NCBI GenBank assembly: GCA_005406025.1
Contig: BGZK01002017.1
Location: forward strand, 21,888 to 85,887
Reading direction: 5' to 3'
Source of the DNA: Eumeta japonica
Taxonomy: Eukaryota > Arthropoda > Insecta > Lepidoptera > Psychidae
DNA length: 64,000 nt
Shown here in pieces: positions 46,695 through 58,882 of the stretch. How positions within the stretch are numbered: the first letter of the stretch is position 1; each line of letters opens with the position of its first letter. The translations under genes and the position numbers were made by a program. Below the pieces are notes generated by a model. The model was given only the letters and a program-made list of their open reading frames with translations. It was not told the origin of the DNA and did no database searches.

Positions 46695-49084
46695 TGGGGG
46701 TTGCCAACTGTTGAAAGAACCAACCCGGGAGACTTTGGGGAGTATGTGGAAAGAAAAACTCAATTAATTTTTAAATTTATATTTATTTTGCTTTCTAGCA
46801 GCATCTAATATTTTACGGTTTTTCATTACAAAATCGTAAAAGTTTTTACATGTAAAATCGAAGTTTGTGAGTACTTGTAATTCTGCTTTTATTAAAGAAA
46901 TACTCATTCGGTTTCTTTCCTTGCTCCATGCTTGTTCCATTATGCTGAATATACGTTCGCAAGAAGCATTGGAGACAGGAATGGAAAGAACAAACGTGAC
47001 CATTTTTTTCAATTCAGAACAAGGATTTCTATCTTTCGATTTAGTAAAGAAGTCAACCCAGCGTAAATCAACTCGCTTCTCTTCAACGAGATGTGGCTGC
47101 ATCTCACGCAAAAGTCCAAACTCATCGTAAAGTTTGTCGCTATCTAAGTCAATATTTAACAATTCCTGAGTCTAGTAATTTCTGACCATGTGATTGGTTC
47201 TTTTAGAGATAAAATTTTCATTGCTTGATATTCCGGATCATCAAAGTTGTACCACTTTTCTAAATATGTTAAACAACGAGTAAAAAAGTTATTGACAACA
47301 GTTTTCAGATTTGTTTTTTGCTGTTCATCAAACTGCTTTAATAAATCCATGGCAGATTTACCATAAAATTGATCAGCTTGTCTGTTTTGTAGCTTCGTTC
47401 TCAGATCAATCATTATGTCATGAATTTCAGTGCTTGTTACTCTGTCGGATTCCAGAAGCTTAATAGCGTTCTGAAAGACTTGCATTAGATTTTGCATAAA
47501 ATAAAGAGTAAATAAGACTGCATTAGTTTCGGCATCACTGACACAAAAGTATTCCATAGAAATGTAGTACAATTTTCTTGACCTTGGTCTAAATAAGCAT
47601 TAAAGGGCCACATCGATAGAATTTGTCATGGCTGGTAGTAACGATAACCAACGAGTTGGCACATGTCTTAATATTTCTCTAAACTCAATTTCTGCATCTA
47701 AGCAACTTACCATCAGCTCATTTCTCCTTTTAGCAAAAGCCGAAAATTCGCTGTAAACTTTCAAAACAATTAATTCCACATCAACTGACAGAGCCTTCAA
47801 AGAATTTTTAATGCAGTTGTGGAGAATATGGCACTTGCAATTTGCTTTATATATTTTGAGTTTAAAGTTTTAAGCTTTTGGTAAACAGAAACATTTATTC
47901 CATAATTTACTGCAGCATTGTCGGCAGAATATGCTGAAATTTGACTCACTTCAAGGTCATTTTAGATAAAATTTGTATTATTTGATCTTTTATTGCTTCA
48001 CTGTTTTCTTGGTAATCTTCGTAAAAATCCAACAAACCAGTTTGAATTCCATTCTCGAATGAAAAATATTTAATCAATAACGGATACATTTTCAAATTAC
48101 CTTTATTTGACGAATCAATCGCTACTGAAAAATATTGACTTGTTTTTAAATTACTAAGTAGGCATTCTTTACTAGCCGGCCCTAAAACGTTTTCGGCAAT
48201 ACTGCTCGCTTTTGTCCTTCCGCATGATACTTTTTTCGCTGTCATCGAATCAGAAAACATGATAGCGTTTAATTTGTGTCCACAATCTTGACTATTATAA
48301 CTGTGATGATGTTTGATACCATGGAAAGTTGAAGTAACTTCAGCAGCGGTAATTAAATCTTCTTCTTTACTGTTTTTAGACGCAAAAAAAGACGTGATAC
48401 CTTGATTTGTTTTGACGTTCTTCATATAAGTTTGATGCTTCGAGGATTTTTCATGTTGTTTCACAGATCCAACACCGTCAAACTTAACCGAAAATAAATG
48501 CTGACATATGTTACATTTTGCTGTGAACTCATCTTTTTTTGATAACCACGTATGTTGTTTTAACCACAGGTCATTGAAAGAACAATAATACTTTTTTTTC
48601 TTTGCACCTGTACTACTCTCACCTCCCGAGTTATCACGATCCATTTTTCTCAAATTATACGTACTTAAAATAATAATATGTAATAACCTCGTTAACGCAA
48701 TACGCATTCATTGAATGAATTATCTAATTAGACTGAGAAGAACAAAACAAGAAACAAACGCGCACATTTGACAAGCCGCGGGGGGACCTTCCTACAGAGC
48801 GGTGTCTGTCTCTGTCACGCCGAGGCGCACGCGGCGTGCGTGACAGAGACGACACCGCCAAATCGTCAACGCCGACGGCGCGACGGTGAGACGAACAGGT
48901 TTATACATGCAGCGGCCATGGTGTTGTGTGTGATTGCAAAGCACGCAAAGAGAGCGAGTAGTGACGTGCGAGCGAAGGATGTGTATAATTTTTAGAAAAA
49001 CCGGAGAAATTATTGTTCCCCGGGAGGTCGGGAGATTAACTATTATTTCCGGAGTCTCCCGGGCGATCCGGGAGGGTTGGAAAC
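46695..49084 (-). mobile_element. hAT element (zinc-finger 862-like type), both ends present
   Basis: The left end is CTGGGGGTTGCCAACTG, with CAACCCGGGAGACT further in. The right end, read inward, has CCAACCCTCCCGGATCG then CCCGGGAGACTCC. The CCCGGGAGACT block is common to both ends, in inverted orientation. Length about 2.4 kb, normal for this family. A GC-rich stretch at 48770-48900 lies upstream of the transposase and contains a short hairpin (GTCTCTGTCACGC and its complement, read with GCGTGACAGAGAC). Confidence 0.7.
46767..48644 (-). pseudogene. hAT transposase, recently broken
   Basis: ATG at 48644 begins MDRDNSGGESSTGAKKKKYY. A BED/C2H2-like finger follows (CNICQHLFSVKFDG, then VKQHEKSSKH). 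The RNase-H part begins SQYFSVAIDSSNKGN and continues SADNAAVNYG in a shifted frame. Next are EFREILRHVPTRWLSL (47800-47600), a helical region (47572-47156) and the dimerisation block SNASCERIFSIMEQAW (47162-46767). The order is complete, but three or more frameshifts and a deleted segment near 47580-47600 break it. The overall preservation suggests a younger copy than most in the window. Confidence 0.8.
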
Positions 49085-50674
49085 GCTTTATGACTGATAT
49101 TATGGTTAATTTTTGTAACAGCAATTTAGTACCTAATTAGTACTTATCAAAAATATGTAATTTTATTAAGCAAGCGCTATATATGTGTAATGATATAAAT
49201 AAATAAATAATAGAACAAGAGCTAATAATGTCATTTAATTTCGTTTTAATGATGTTTGTGATGAGAACGTTTAAACATTATTTGATATGATCGCCCTTGA
49301 GTATATAACCTGCCGATAGGACAAAAAACATAATTCGTAAGATTTGAGAAATTATCCATAAATTATCTGTTAAATTTTACGTATTAAATTTATGAATCAC
49401 TTTTTAACTTACATATTTCAAACTAATGAAGCTTATATTTCATTTTCATCATAGCATTTGCCTCGCTTTGTGGATAGCTGTAACAAAATCATCAGCGTTA
49501 TCGTTCAATATAAAAAATGTTAAGGTATATATTCTATGTCCACGGGGTGAATCCAAGAACGAAAAGCTAGTAAATAAGTAAATTTCAAAAGTCACTGTAG
49601 TTATTAGCCAAAAGAAGGATATAAAAATGTTAAGTTCCTAATAGACCGACTAGAATATCAGAAAAAACAAACATAAGTATTACTAAAGCACTGAGAGAAG
49701 AAGTTAAGAATAACAATAATTGACATTCAATAGTGAAAAAAATATTTATTATCGCACCCTCGAAGCGTTAGTGACGAAACGGCCGCCCTGATTCCTATTT
49801 TCAGATCAATTTAAAATTATAAATAATATAAAATCTGAAAGTTGAGACGATCTTATTGGAAATTTCCTTCTCTTTAAGATGCTTTTTTTTAATTTTCTCT
49901 ATATTTTAAAGTTTTTGAGTTATAGTAAAAAACCAGATGTGTTTTTTTTATTTATAACAATTATAATTTTAGTTTGCGGAGGAAACAAATAATACGTCTT
50001 TTTGAGAATCACATGACCAGTCGCTCATATTTGTGAGATAATCAAAACTATTTTAGCAGAAAACTCACTTCTCGACTAGACTATTTGTATTTTTTTTTCC
50101 AAAACATACTGATTAGAAAGAAAGTTATTTAATTTTTTATAATTGAATGTAAATTATTCTTGAATACATTAAGATAAATGTATTTATACAAAAAAAAACA
50201 TATAAGAAGAAAAGCAATAAATAATAACAAAACTATTTACATGTCGATCAATTTTCATAAGAAAATTATTTTAGTCTGTCTGCCAATTTGTAGAGCGGCT
50301 TTTTTTGCCTCTAGAAGCGATAGCCTTTGTTCAAAAACATGGTATAAATATTAAATTGCTTTTTAATATTTTGATTTTTATCTTCAATTATTTTTCAAAC
50401 CCATTTTTTCTAATAAAATGTTTTAAATGCTACTTTAATCGTTTCTGAAGGTTATCGGGTATGTAATAAAAGATTCGGCCAAGAGACAAACAGAAAATAT
50501 CCACATCCCATTTCACAACTTCAATGATCTATGTAATTAAACTTGATTTGGTCCATCTAACTCTTTCGAGAGAAAGAACAGACACCAAACAACACATTTT
50601 CACTTGAAAATTTTGTACCTTGTATTCTACTGAATGTTGAACCAGTGAAAGATTAATCAAACAATATTTTTCAA
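49085..50674. other. AT-rich noncoding stretch
   Basis: No gene recognised. Short ORFs near 48770-49140 belong to the hAT end. Confidence 0.35.
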
Positions 50675-51855
50675 ACGCTTGCCTGCAACATGCCAACATG
50701 CAGAACCCATCCTGTTGACTCGAATCCTCTCCACTACGAATCTCTATCCAAATGATTGAATATTGATTCCAGAGGATTGACAGATATCGAACACCTAAGC
50801 AAGTGTTATTTATTATTATAATTATCTAATTCCGCCAACTATTAAATTGTTTATTCTACGTACGTTTCATGCCAACAAGGCACATCTTCAGGAAATTGCC
50901 GACAGTCACATCCACCATGCAAGGAGTTAAAACAACCAACACAACCTCGTTAGACAGGCCGCTGTCATGCAATGGTCAAAGAGCGACGAAAACATTATTA
51001 AGACAGCCACAGATCACCACCGATAGACATGCTTGTCAAATGTCACAGACTAACCACCAACATTACCCAAGTAGTTACAGGCAAGCGTCCAATAATGATT
51101 TATAAACGTCAATTTGTCGTTGAGCATATTATTATTATCTTTATGTTTTAAAATTTCGAAGGATTCCAAAACATTCAAACGTAACCCTTCTCACACATGC
51201 AAGACATCGAATGATTATTAACTGGTTTCAATAGATGTTTAGCAAAATGGGATCTATCTGATTTATTATTTTTAAAGGCCGAAATATGTTCTTTATATCT
51301 TTTTCAAAGCAACGTCCGGTTTGTCCTATATATATATTGATTTACAGTCATCACAAGTTAATTTATAAATTCCAGATTTTTATTATTGTATTTATCTTTA
51401 TTGTTACAAAGTTTTCAAATTATTATTTGTTTTAAAGGCCGTATAAATATTATGTTTTTTAATAATTTGAAATTTTCTCCGAAATTGTACCAAATATGTC
51501 AAACTAGCTATATATTTCTTTTTGATCTCTTTAGATTGTGTTGATAGCTATAATACTTTTTTTGTTTTTTATTAATGAGTCCATCATATATTTTTTGCTA
51601 TATCCGTTTTGCAATGCTAAAATTGTAAATGTATTTAATTCTAAAAGGAAATTATATTATGGGGTAGAATAACCGATGTATCATTGATTGATATTTATAT
51701 AATTATAATAATAAATAACACTTGCTTAGGTGTTCGATATCTGTCAATCCTCTGGAATCAATATTCAATCATTTGGATAGAGATTCGTAGTGGTAGCAGA
51801 TTCGAGGTCAAGCGGTGGGTTGTATGCTGCATGTTAATGCATGTTGTACAAGCGT
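50675..51855 (-). mobile_element. Penelope-like element remnant between inverted repeats
   Basis: Inverted repeats of about 150-157 bases lie at 50675-50825 and 51699-51855. The inner 100 bases or so are nearly identical (AACACTTGCTTAGGTGTTCG and on). Between them the minus strand has GIY-YIG-like coding remnants. Inverted terminal repeats around a GIY-YIG endonuclease tail suit a 5'-truncated Penelope-like retroelement. The RT domain is absent. Confidence 0.55.
51160..51560 (-). pseudogene. GIY-YIG endonuclease remnant (Penelope type)
   Basis: Minus-strand frames read YIYRTNRTLL, then KRYKEHISAFKNNKSDRSHF followed by AKHLL and NNHSM. This is the Penelope GIY-YIG arrangement (YIGqTgRsf--R-keHi-a----k-----FA-Hl----H). 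The GIY tyrosine is replaced or shifted, and stops follow. In live elements it nicks target DNA. Confidence 0.55.
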
Positions 51856-51934
51856 CTACTATGGATTTCCACATTCAATTTCACAATACAATAGAATTTC
51901 AAATTAAAAATTTATATTAGTAAAATAAATTTCC

Positions 51935-53721
51935 TTAAAAATTAAAAAAAAAAGTACTCAATTTCTTTAAAGCATATGTTTTTTTTTTGCGATTGTCTGC
52001 TTTTCGTTTATTGTCGATCCATGTTTTCAGTTGAAGAGGTCCCCTATCCTTCAATATTGGTTGAGAATTTATTACTTGTTGACACTGTTCCGTACTGGGC
52101 AAACGATCCAATTTCGTCAAGTCTCCAAAGTATTCGTATACAGATTTCTTTCTTTTTGAGACCATACTCTCCTTTTGGGTTCTCCATAAGGCGAAACTAT
52201 AAAAAAAGATTGAGTTAACATTTCAATTGTAATATAAAATGTAATGGCTAATATAAGGCTGCTCATTTACCCTAATTTAACTTTCTATAGAAAATAACCA
52301 GAAATCATTCGAACAATTACTTAAAGTATATTCGTTTCAAATATTTCTACTGCTTTATCTACTACCACATATTTAAATATTCCATGTATAAATTGTATTA
52401 TAAAGAAATCTATAGTAATATGATTCATAAAAATAATCTGTAATAATGTCAAAAGGCAATATCCTAAAACTTGCTACTGTTGTTCATGCGAACCGGAAGC
52501 AGTGTAGACGTTTCATTTATTTATTTGTTTTGAGCTGATGTTTCTTAAATTATCATTTTCTTCTTCATTACTTACTTCCTCATCATCATCTCCCGTTGCC
52601 GCCATCTATAATCTAGAGACATCTGTCATTTCAGCAACTGGCACTGGAATTCTGTATATATATTTATGTATATCTTTGTGATGTCCCATAACGTTTGCTA
52701 ATCGATCAATTTTGGTTTCTTCGATATCTAACATTGCTATAAATGTAGCAATGTGTTTTCTCAGAGTAGTTTCACGTAAAGCGTCTGGAAAAAAAGCTCC
52801 ACAATCATTGGAAAATTTTCCCATTAAAGGACAGGGGCTCTTATATATTTCTTCTTTGGATGACCAGAATGAGGTGCACAGAACACATATTCGTTGCCCT
52901 CTTTTATTTTGGCTGCCCTTCGATATTTGATCACCGTTTCTAAGCATCTCATTGCGAAAGGGCTTAGTAAAACGGGAACGGTTCTCCCAAGCTTTCCCCG
53001 TATAGTAAGTCTTTGAAATTGCAAAGCATATTCTTTTATATCTTCGGACAGGTTTACATATAGACCTTTATTAATATTTTCATCCGGTTTCTCTTTGTTT
53101 TTAAAATCTGTGAGTGTCGGTCTCTCTATTTCTCCTGCCCTTCGCCTGTTAAATATTTGTATTAATATTAGTGTACACTCGGTTAATAATTTCCAAGCTG
53201 GAAAACTAAATTTCTTCTCTAAAATTGCTAAACATATTTTGGCTTCTTTTTTTAAAGTATTCAAATAACGTTTTTTTGTCTTGTTTTGATGTTAGTACTA
53301 CTTTTCTTTGTCTTTTTTGTATAGTTTGATCTTCAGTAGCTTTTTTATTTATAAGAACAGGAATTTCTTTTTGCCACAAAATAAGAAAGTCTTCTACTTC
53401 TTTCTTTTGTACATAATTTTGTGTTTTGATAGATTCAGATATCAACTTACAGCAACTTTTTTAATTAACGTTGTCAAATTTTGAGCTACAGCTGTAGTTT
53501 TAAAATACATTCATTTTGAATCCCAGTTCGCAATTTTTCGCAAAGCTATTACCGCAGAATCAAATTTTTGTGGCTTTGAAATACTAGTCATATCTGTAAC
53601 TGTTTTATCAATATCCATGACAGCTAATTTAAATCGTCCCAATAATTTCAACTGAGCTCTAATCATATCATGTTGGTGATCAAGGGTATATTTATCACAC
53701 AATTTACTCCCATATAATATT
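51935..53721 (-). pseudogene. Tyrosine-recombinase-like gene with C-terminal SANT-like part
   Basis: N-terminal part: LDHQHDMIRAQLKLLGRFKL (53702-53511). Core: ILIQIFNRRRAGEIERPTL (candidate catalytic Arg), LTIRGKLGRTVPVLLSPFAM, then LRETTLRKHIATFIAML and LANVMGHHKDIHKYIYR. The R---LRKH-AT...GH...H--Y-R layout resembles tyrosine recombinases such as Crypton relatives. I recall large repetitive families of this type in fish and insects. One stop lies after VSRL near 52617. A donor at 52576 and acceptor at 52216 suggest a real intron, and the last exon has a Trp-rich SANT-like piece with a frameshift. The 5' end is cut by the RTE tail at 53722. Confidence 0.55.
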
Positions 53722-53948
53722 ACTAGCTTTCCGCCCGCGACTTCGTCCGCGTTAGATGCGGTTTAAAGTTCCAGACCCGTTCCCGCGGGAACTATTTTGA
53801 GTTTTAGGTTAATTTATAGCCTATGTGTTAATCCACACTATAAGCTACTTGTGTGCCTAATTTCATCAAAATCCCTTCAGTAGTTTTTGCGTGAAAGAGT
53901 AACAAACATCCATCCATCCTCACAAACTTTCGCGTTTATAAAATATAG
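53722..53948 (+). repeat. RTE-type 3' tail, copy 2
   Basis: Begins ACTAGCTTTCCGCCCGCGAC and contains TTCATCAAAATCCCTTCAG and GTGAAAGAGTAACAAACATC, the classic insect RTE 3' end. It interrupts the 5' side of the tyrosine-recombinase-like gene, and its 3' side is interrupted by the Helitron. Confidence 0.7.
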
Positions 53949-54582
53949 TGGACCCGCCCTCGCTTCGCTTCGGGTACCATTTTTACCCCCGTACTTTTCA
54001 AAATAACTATGTCCTAAAAGTTAAAACTTACCTACCTATATCATACTGGTGCGGTGAGAATTTTGAAGTTTTATTTAACACGCCTCGCGCGCTGGACCTC
54101 TAAAATTATCAGTGTTTCTCTACTATATTATGCATGTATTATACACAAAAACCTTCCTCTTGAATCACTCTATCTGATGAAAAAAACCGCATGAAAATCG
54201 ATTGCGTAGTTTTAAAGATTTAAGCATACAACACGACAGACAGAAAAAGCGACTTTGTTTTATACTATGTAATGATGTAATTTAACGTATTATGCCTTGA
54301 GTTATCCCTATAACTAACATAGCGATCGCCCGCGGCTCCGCCCGCATGAATGTCGATTATCGCTGCAAAAAGTCACCCAGGAAAGACACGGTCAGCAAAA
54401 TGATTCCCAGGTCAATTCACAGACACCGACACTAACATCGACGACGCAGCCATTATCCGCAGGCTGCATTGATTGTCTTTATGAGGATGTTAAAGTTGTT
54501 AATGATGAAAATATTTAAATGTAATTAATATTAAGTTTTCACTTCTGCCGGCAGTCCCGGAGTGCAACCCGTTGTTTTAGGG

Positions 54583-56669
54583 TAGAGATAATCTACGATA
54601 ACATGGCGCGCCCCTCCATAAAATATCGCAGTTAAATGTATGAGTGAAAGAACAAACAGAGCCCCGCCTAGCCTTGCGCAGATGTGTGCGTGTCGCTAAA
54701 CTAAAACAAATCTACGGATTTTATGCTCAACTGATTGTGTCGCTAGTTGGCTCATTGTTATAATATAGCTCTGCATAAGCGTACTCTATGAAAAAATGCG
54801 TCCTTACTGTCGCACAGCTGTGTGAATTATGACTAGTCCGACGACTAATTTGGTAAAACTCAAGATGTTGTGAGTAAGGATAGCATAAAATGAATATTTA
54901 CTTTAAATAAATTAAAATATGTTTATTTCAAAAGTTGAGACATTAAAAATTTCAAACATAAGCGTTATGGGTGCTAGCAATTTGAGCCTGCATCAAAATA
55001 TGTTATGTTATGGAAAGCTTAGTTAAATAAATCGTAATTAAATTTTATTCCGAACTAAAGCAAATCAATGCTCTTTATTAGCACTAGATATAGAATTTTC
55101 ATCGCTATCATAAAAGCTAGATGTGTCGTTATCAGATTCTGAATCACCTACATAAATAGTAAATTCTTGTTCATCATCATAGTCTTTCCAGTATTTATTT
55201 TCTGTCTCTTCGACATGTTGGCAAGTTTTATCCCAAATTGTAACATTAATCATAGCTAAGCGTTCGTTAATTAAATTCAGGATGGACGTATAGTTTTGGT
55301 CGATATTTCTGTTTGCTACATAGTTTTTAATACACCCCAAATTTTTTCTATTGGGTTTAAGTCTGGTATGGAGGCAATCTTAAAATATCAATATCATTTT
55401 CTTTAGCAATTGCATCTATGGCATAATTTTTAGAGTTGTCCTTATGTTTTAAAATAATGTCGTAAAGTTCTATCTTTTCATATCTTCCCGAATTCAATAT
55501 TTTTATAGGTAAGCCACCCTGCATGTCCGCTTTCTTGCTGTTGGAATTGGGCACTTTTTCCGCAAATGTGTTATGATAAGACGCGTTGTCCATAACGATA
55601 ACCGATTTTTGGTATATTCGGAAGTAATTGAGTTTTAAACCATTTTTGTAATTTTCGTGATTCATGTTGTCATGGTAATCACCTGTTGTTGAACTGGCCT
55701 TGTAAATTAAACATGCATTTGGGACAAATCCATTTTGTTGCCAGCATGAACTATAATAATTCTAAGCCCTTAGAAATTTTTTGTGCAATAGATCCGTTCT
55801 CATTTGCCCATGACTTGTTTTGTACATGTGTAGTGTGTATGTAACTCTCATCTGTATATACAATATTTCTCCCTTTCTATATTTTCTCAACTGCTTTAAA
55901 TATTTGTACCTAAGCATTTGTATGTCATGTTTCTCGCTAAGCATTCGGCGATTATCATCAGTATTTATCCATTCATACCCTAAATCAAACAGCAAACGTC
56001 GTAAAGTTTCGATACATCCTTTATAATTAATTTTCTCGTTCATCTTCTTCAAACTTTTCAGTGTAGGAAATTGCTTATATTCCTTATGAAAATTATTAAT
56101 AGTCCGTCTTACTACTGCCATATCGAAATTATCGATATCTCGTCTCAAGCATTTGCGAGGTTTCTTCATCTTATGTGGTGATCTCAACACCGCGCCAGTT
56201 GAATCACTTCTCGTTTTGCTTCAAAATTTTGTAACGGTTCTTTCGCTTACTCCCACAGCTTTTGAAGTGCGCCACCTCGCATCGGTTACGCGCTCCACAC
56301 CATTTTCAGCTTCGAACTTCATTCGTTGGTACACAGTAGCTATAACTCCTCGAGCCTAAAATAAACAATTTTATTTTAAATATCTACGGCTACAGAACAC
56401 GTGAGATAAAGCAATAAATAACAAATAAAAGTTTTACCTGACTATGCATTACTTTTTCTGGAATTCTCCATGTTATACTTTTTCTGCATTTAGTACTTTC
56501 GTATTGTTGACCGACGCGAAAACAATAGCTCGACTGTCTCGGACGATTGCTGGCCCGTTACTAAAGACGAATACTTACAAATACATACACAACGCCTTGT
56601 TCCGATATTGTTACTTACACTAATGTAATAAGTTGGAGGGGCGTGCCATGTTATCGTAGATTATCTCTA
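54583..56669 (-). mobile_element. Mariner-like element with 34-bp inverted repeats and TA duplication
   Basis: Inverted repeats at 54585-54618 and 56634-56667 (start GAGATAATCTACGATAAC) match at 33 of 34 positions, and each is flanked by TA. Length is 2083 bases. A transposase lies inside on the minus strand. The near-identical ends point to a recent insertion, even though the transposase frame is now broken. Confidence 0.85.
55065..56520 (-). pseudogene. DDE transposase of the mariner-like element, split by an 82-bp intron
   Basis: Exon 1 ends at 56438 (CAG/GTAAAA); an intron of 82 bases ends at an ATTTTAG acceptor, and exon 2 starts at 56355 with ARGVIATVYQRMKFEAENG. Next is a helix-turn-helix-like ARWRTSKAVGVSERTVTKF, then RRTINNFHKEYKQFPTLKSL. 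The catalytic triad is encoded: YTDESYIH, VIVMDNASYHN, and RLPPYQTDLNPIEKIWG. An acidic C-terminal tail ends SDENSISSANKEH. Two frameshifts (near 55870 and 55345) and a stop near 56210 break the chain. Same family as the decayed copy at 35704-36330. Confidence 0.75.
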
Positions 56670-56683
56670 GATAACTAAAGCGA

Positions 56684-58320
56684 CTATTGTAGAGTTTCTC
56701 TATAAACAACATTTGACGTTAAATTATTTTCAGGTAACAAAATATACTGATGGTCGGGAGCCCCGACCCTTGATAGGGCAACGTAAAGTTGCCCATGCGT
56801 GAAACATTATTTTCGTAAATCAATTCCTACTAATTTGAATGTTTGGCCCTGGGATTTGTTTATCGTTAGTGCGAAAGAAATTTTTACTGGAAATTGGAGC
56901 CTTTTGAAGGGTATAGGCCAATCAGTAGATAGGAATCATGGGTATTCTTGGTATATGAGCTAATTCACCAGCTCCAGGGCCGGTGATAATCTTCGCTACT
57001 ATTAAATTATCTTTTAGTTCCTTTATAAGAAGTCTCGTGCCATTATACATGTTGGGGTGGCTTAAATTTCTGAGAAGCATTATCGGTGTGCCAACTTTTA
57101 ACGACAGTTCACGAGGTGGTAGCCCAGCGGGATTCAGAGAATTAAAAAATTCCTAGGGGTAGTACATTGCGTCCTCGGTGTTAGTGACGGTGTCTATGGA
57201 TCTATAGCACGTAACTTCACCCGGTACTTTCTGCATAATTAAATTGTTTATTTCGTTGACTGTTTCATTCCTGGGAGAAATTATTGCTCTACAACACAGC
57301 CAATGAAAATCATTTTGATGTAAGTTTTCGATGTCAGGATATATAGCATCTATCAGACTTTCTAAATTATGGACTATTTGGCCTGGAGACACATCCAAAG
57401 TAACTGCATAATCGGTACCCAAATTTAAAGATGGAAAAATTCCTTCTCCAAGTTTCAGCAGCTGTTGTGGAAAATTGTTATGCGTATTTCCATGTAGATG
57501 AGCTCGCATATTGGTGCGCAAATTCAAATGTTGAACAGATGTCCAAAGTTGAGTCGATTTTAAACATGCCTTCATAATATCTGCTCGCGTACCTCTGTTG
57601 ACGACTGGAAGCGTTTGTCGGAAATCTCCAGCAAATACAAAAGTGATACCACCCATGACATTAGCAGAGCTTCGGAGGTCTTTTAAAGTACGGTCCACGA
57701 CCTCCACACGAGCTCTATGACTCATGGTGCATTCATCCCATATTACCAACGACGCGTCTTGCAGTAACTTATCAAGAAGCCCATTTTTCCGAATAGAGCA
57801 CGTAGACCGTTGATCTGAAGATACGGATAGCGGGAGTTTAAAACGTAGAGTGAGCAGTTTTTCCTTCGTTCAAGAGAGTTGCAGCAATTCCTGACGAAGC
57901 AACTACAATCGCTATCTTCCCCGATTGCCGTATCTTAGCAAGTATCAAATTTGCGAGAAAAGTCTTTCAGGTGCCTCCTGGTGCGTCCAAAAAAAATAAT
58001 CTCCTCATGTTATTGTTCACGCTATCCACAATGGTCTCATAAGCGTGTCTTTGATCTGGTACTAGCTTCGGCACATTGTCATTTACAAACGCTGTTAGAT
58101 CATTTCTGTTATACTGTTGCACCATTGTGTCAATAGTATTATTCTGGGTACGAACGGGAGAAAGTAATCCAAAATCAATTAAATTTTTGCCGTTTAATTC
58201 TAGAAGTTTGTTTTCTATTTCAATTAATCCTTCATCATTGATACGTTCTAGTGATCGCTTGTGGTCTTCTTCATCAATTTCACTTCAGCAAGTGATACTT
58301 GACGAATCACTACTTACCAT
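56684..58320 (-). pseudogene. Helitron Pif1-type helicase domain, Walker A disrupted
   Basis: From 58320: an NGKNLIDFGLLSPVRTQNN stretch, then FFLDAPGGT, where a TGA (57967-57969) replaces the Gly before KTFL, so the ATP-binding loop is broken. Next come VVASSGIAATLLNEGKTAHS, then MVIWDECTMSHRARVEV (Walker B DEC), FVFAGDFRQTLPVVNRG, and RNETVNEINNLI. After another frame, PPRELSLKVGTPIMLLRNL, and finally HGQLYVALSRVGAPDH, ending NVVYRETLQ and a stop at 56684. The order is complete for the helicase half of RepHel. A few stops and frame changes occur. Confidence 0.8.
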
Positions 58321-58330
58321 GTAAGAATTG

Positions 58331-58880
58331 TAAGATACTTATAGTAATTAGAATTCCAATGGTTTAATTTTTTTTACTCTGGTACCTATAGTTTATCGTA
58401 AAATATTAAGATCGTTCACAAAAAACAAATAACAAAATTTATTATCCAATGAAATATTGGTAACAAAAATATGCACTATCAATTTTCGACGTCATAGACA
58501 TAAAATGTAGAAAATAGTAGAATAGTAGAAAACTACATAACTAGTAAAGCATGAAAATACACATTAGTCTATTTCTTTATAATAATTAATAAAAATAGTA
58601 TTTTAATATTAACACTAATACTTTAATAATTACCATCAATTATAATCACTTTGTTGCAATATAATTATTGTAGTGTAACATTGTGGTAATAATTGTGAAA
58701 TATTCAAAAATTAAATGAGAAAGTCTTTATTATTGAGGCGAAGCCGGAGGTAGACGCGAGTTAATTTTCATATTTATTCTATTTCCATTAACGAAATCAA
58801 TAATGTTAAAAAAATTATCTAGTTGTAGCAGTAAATAGTATAACAAGGTACGGAACCCTTATATGGCTCGCGCTTGACTA
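58331..58880. other. Noncoding between the Helitron and the motif cluster
   Basis: AT-rich. The missing 5' part of the Helitron is not present here. Confidence 0.35.
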
Positions 58881-58882
58881 GC

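Larger units (their letters stand above)
53946..58330 (-). mobile_element. Helitron, 5'-truncated
   Basis: Minus orientation. The 3' end shows a short hairpin (ACCCG...CGGGT, 53952-53975) a few bases before CACTA at about 53946. That is the expected place of a Helitron 3' hairpin and CTRR end, though the last bases deviate. The helicase part of RepHel lies at 56684-58320. The Rep part and the 5' TC end were not found. A mariner (54583-56669) is inserted in the 3' untranslated part. Confidence 0.65.
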
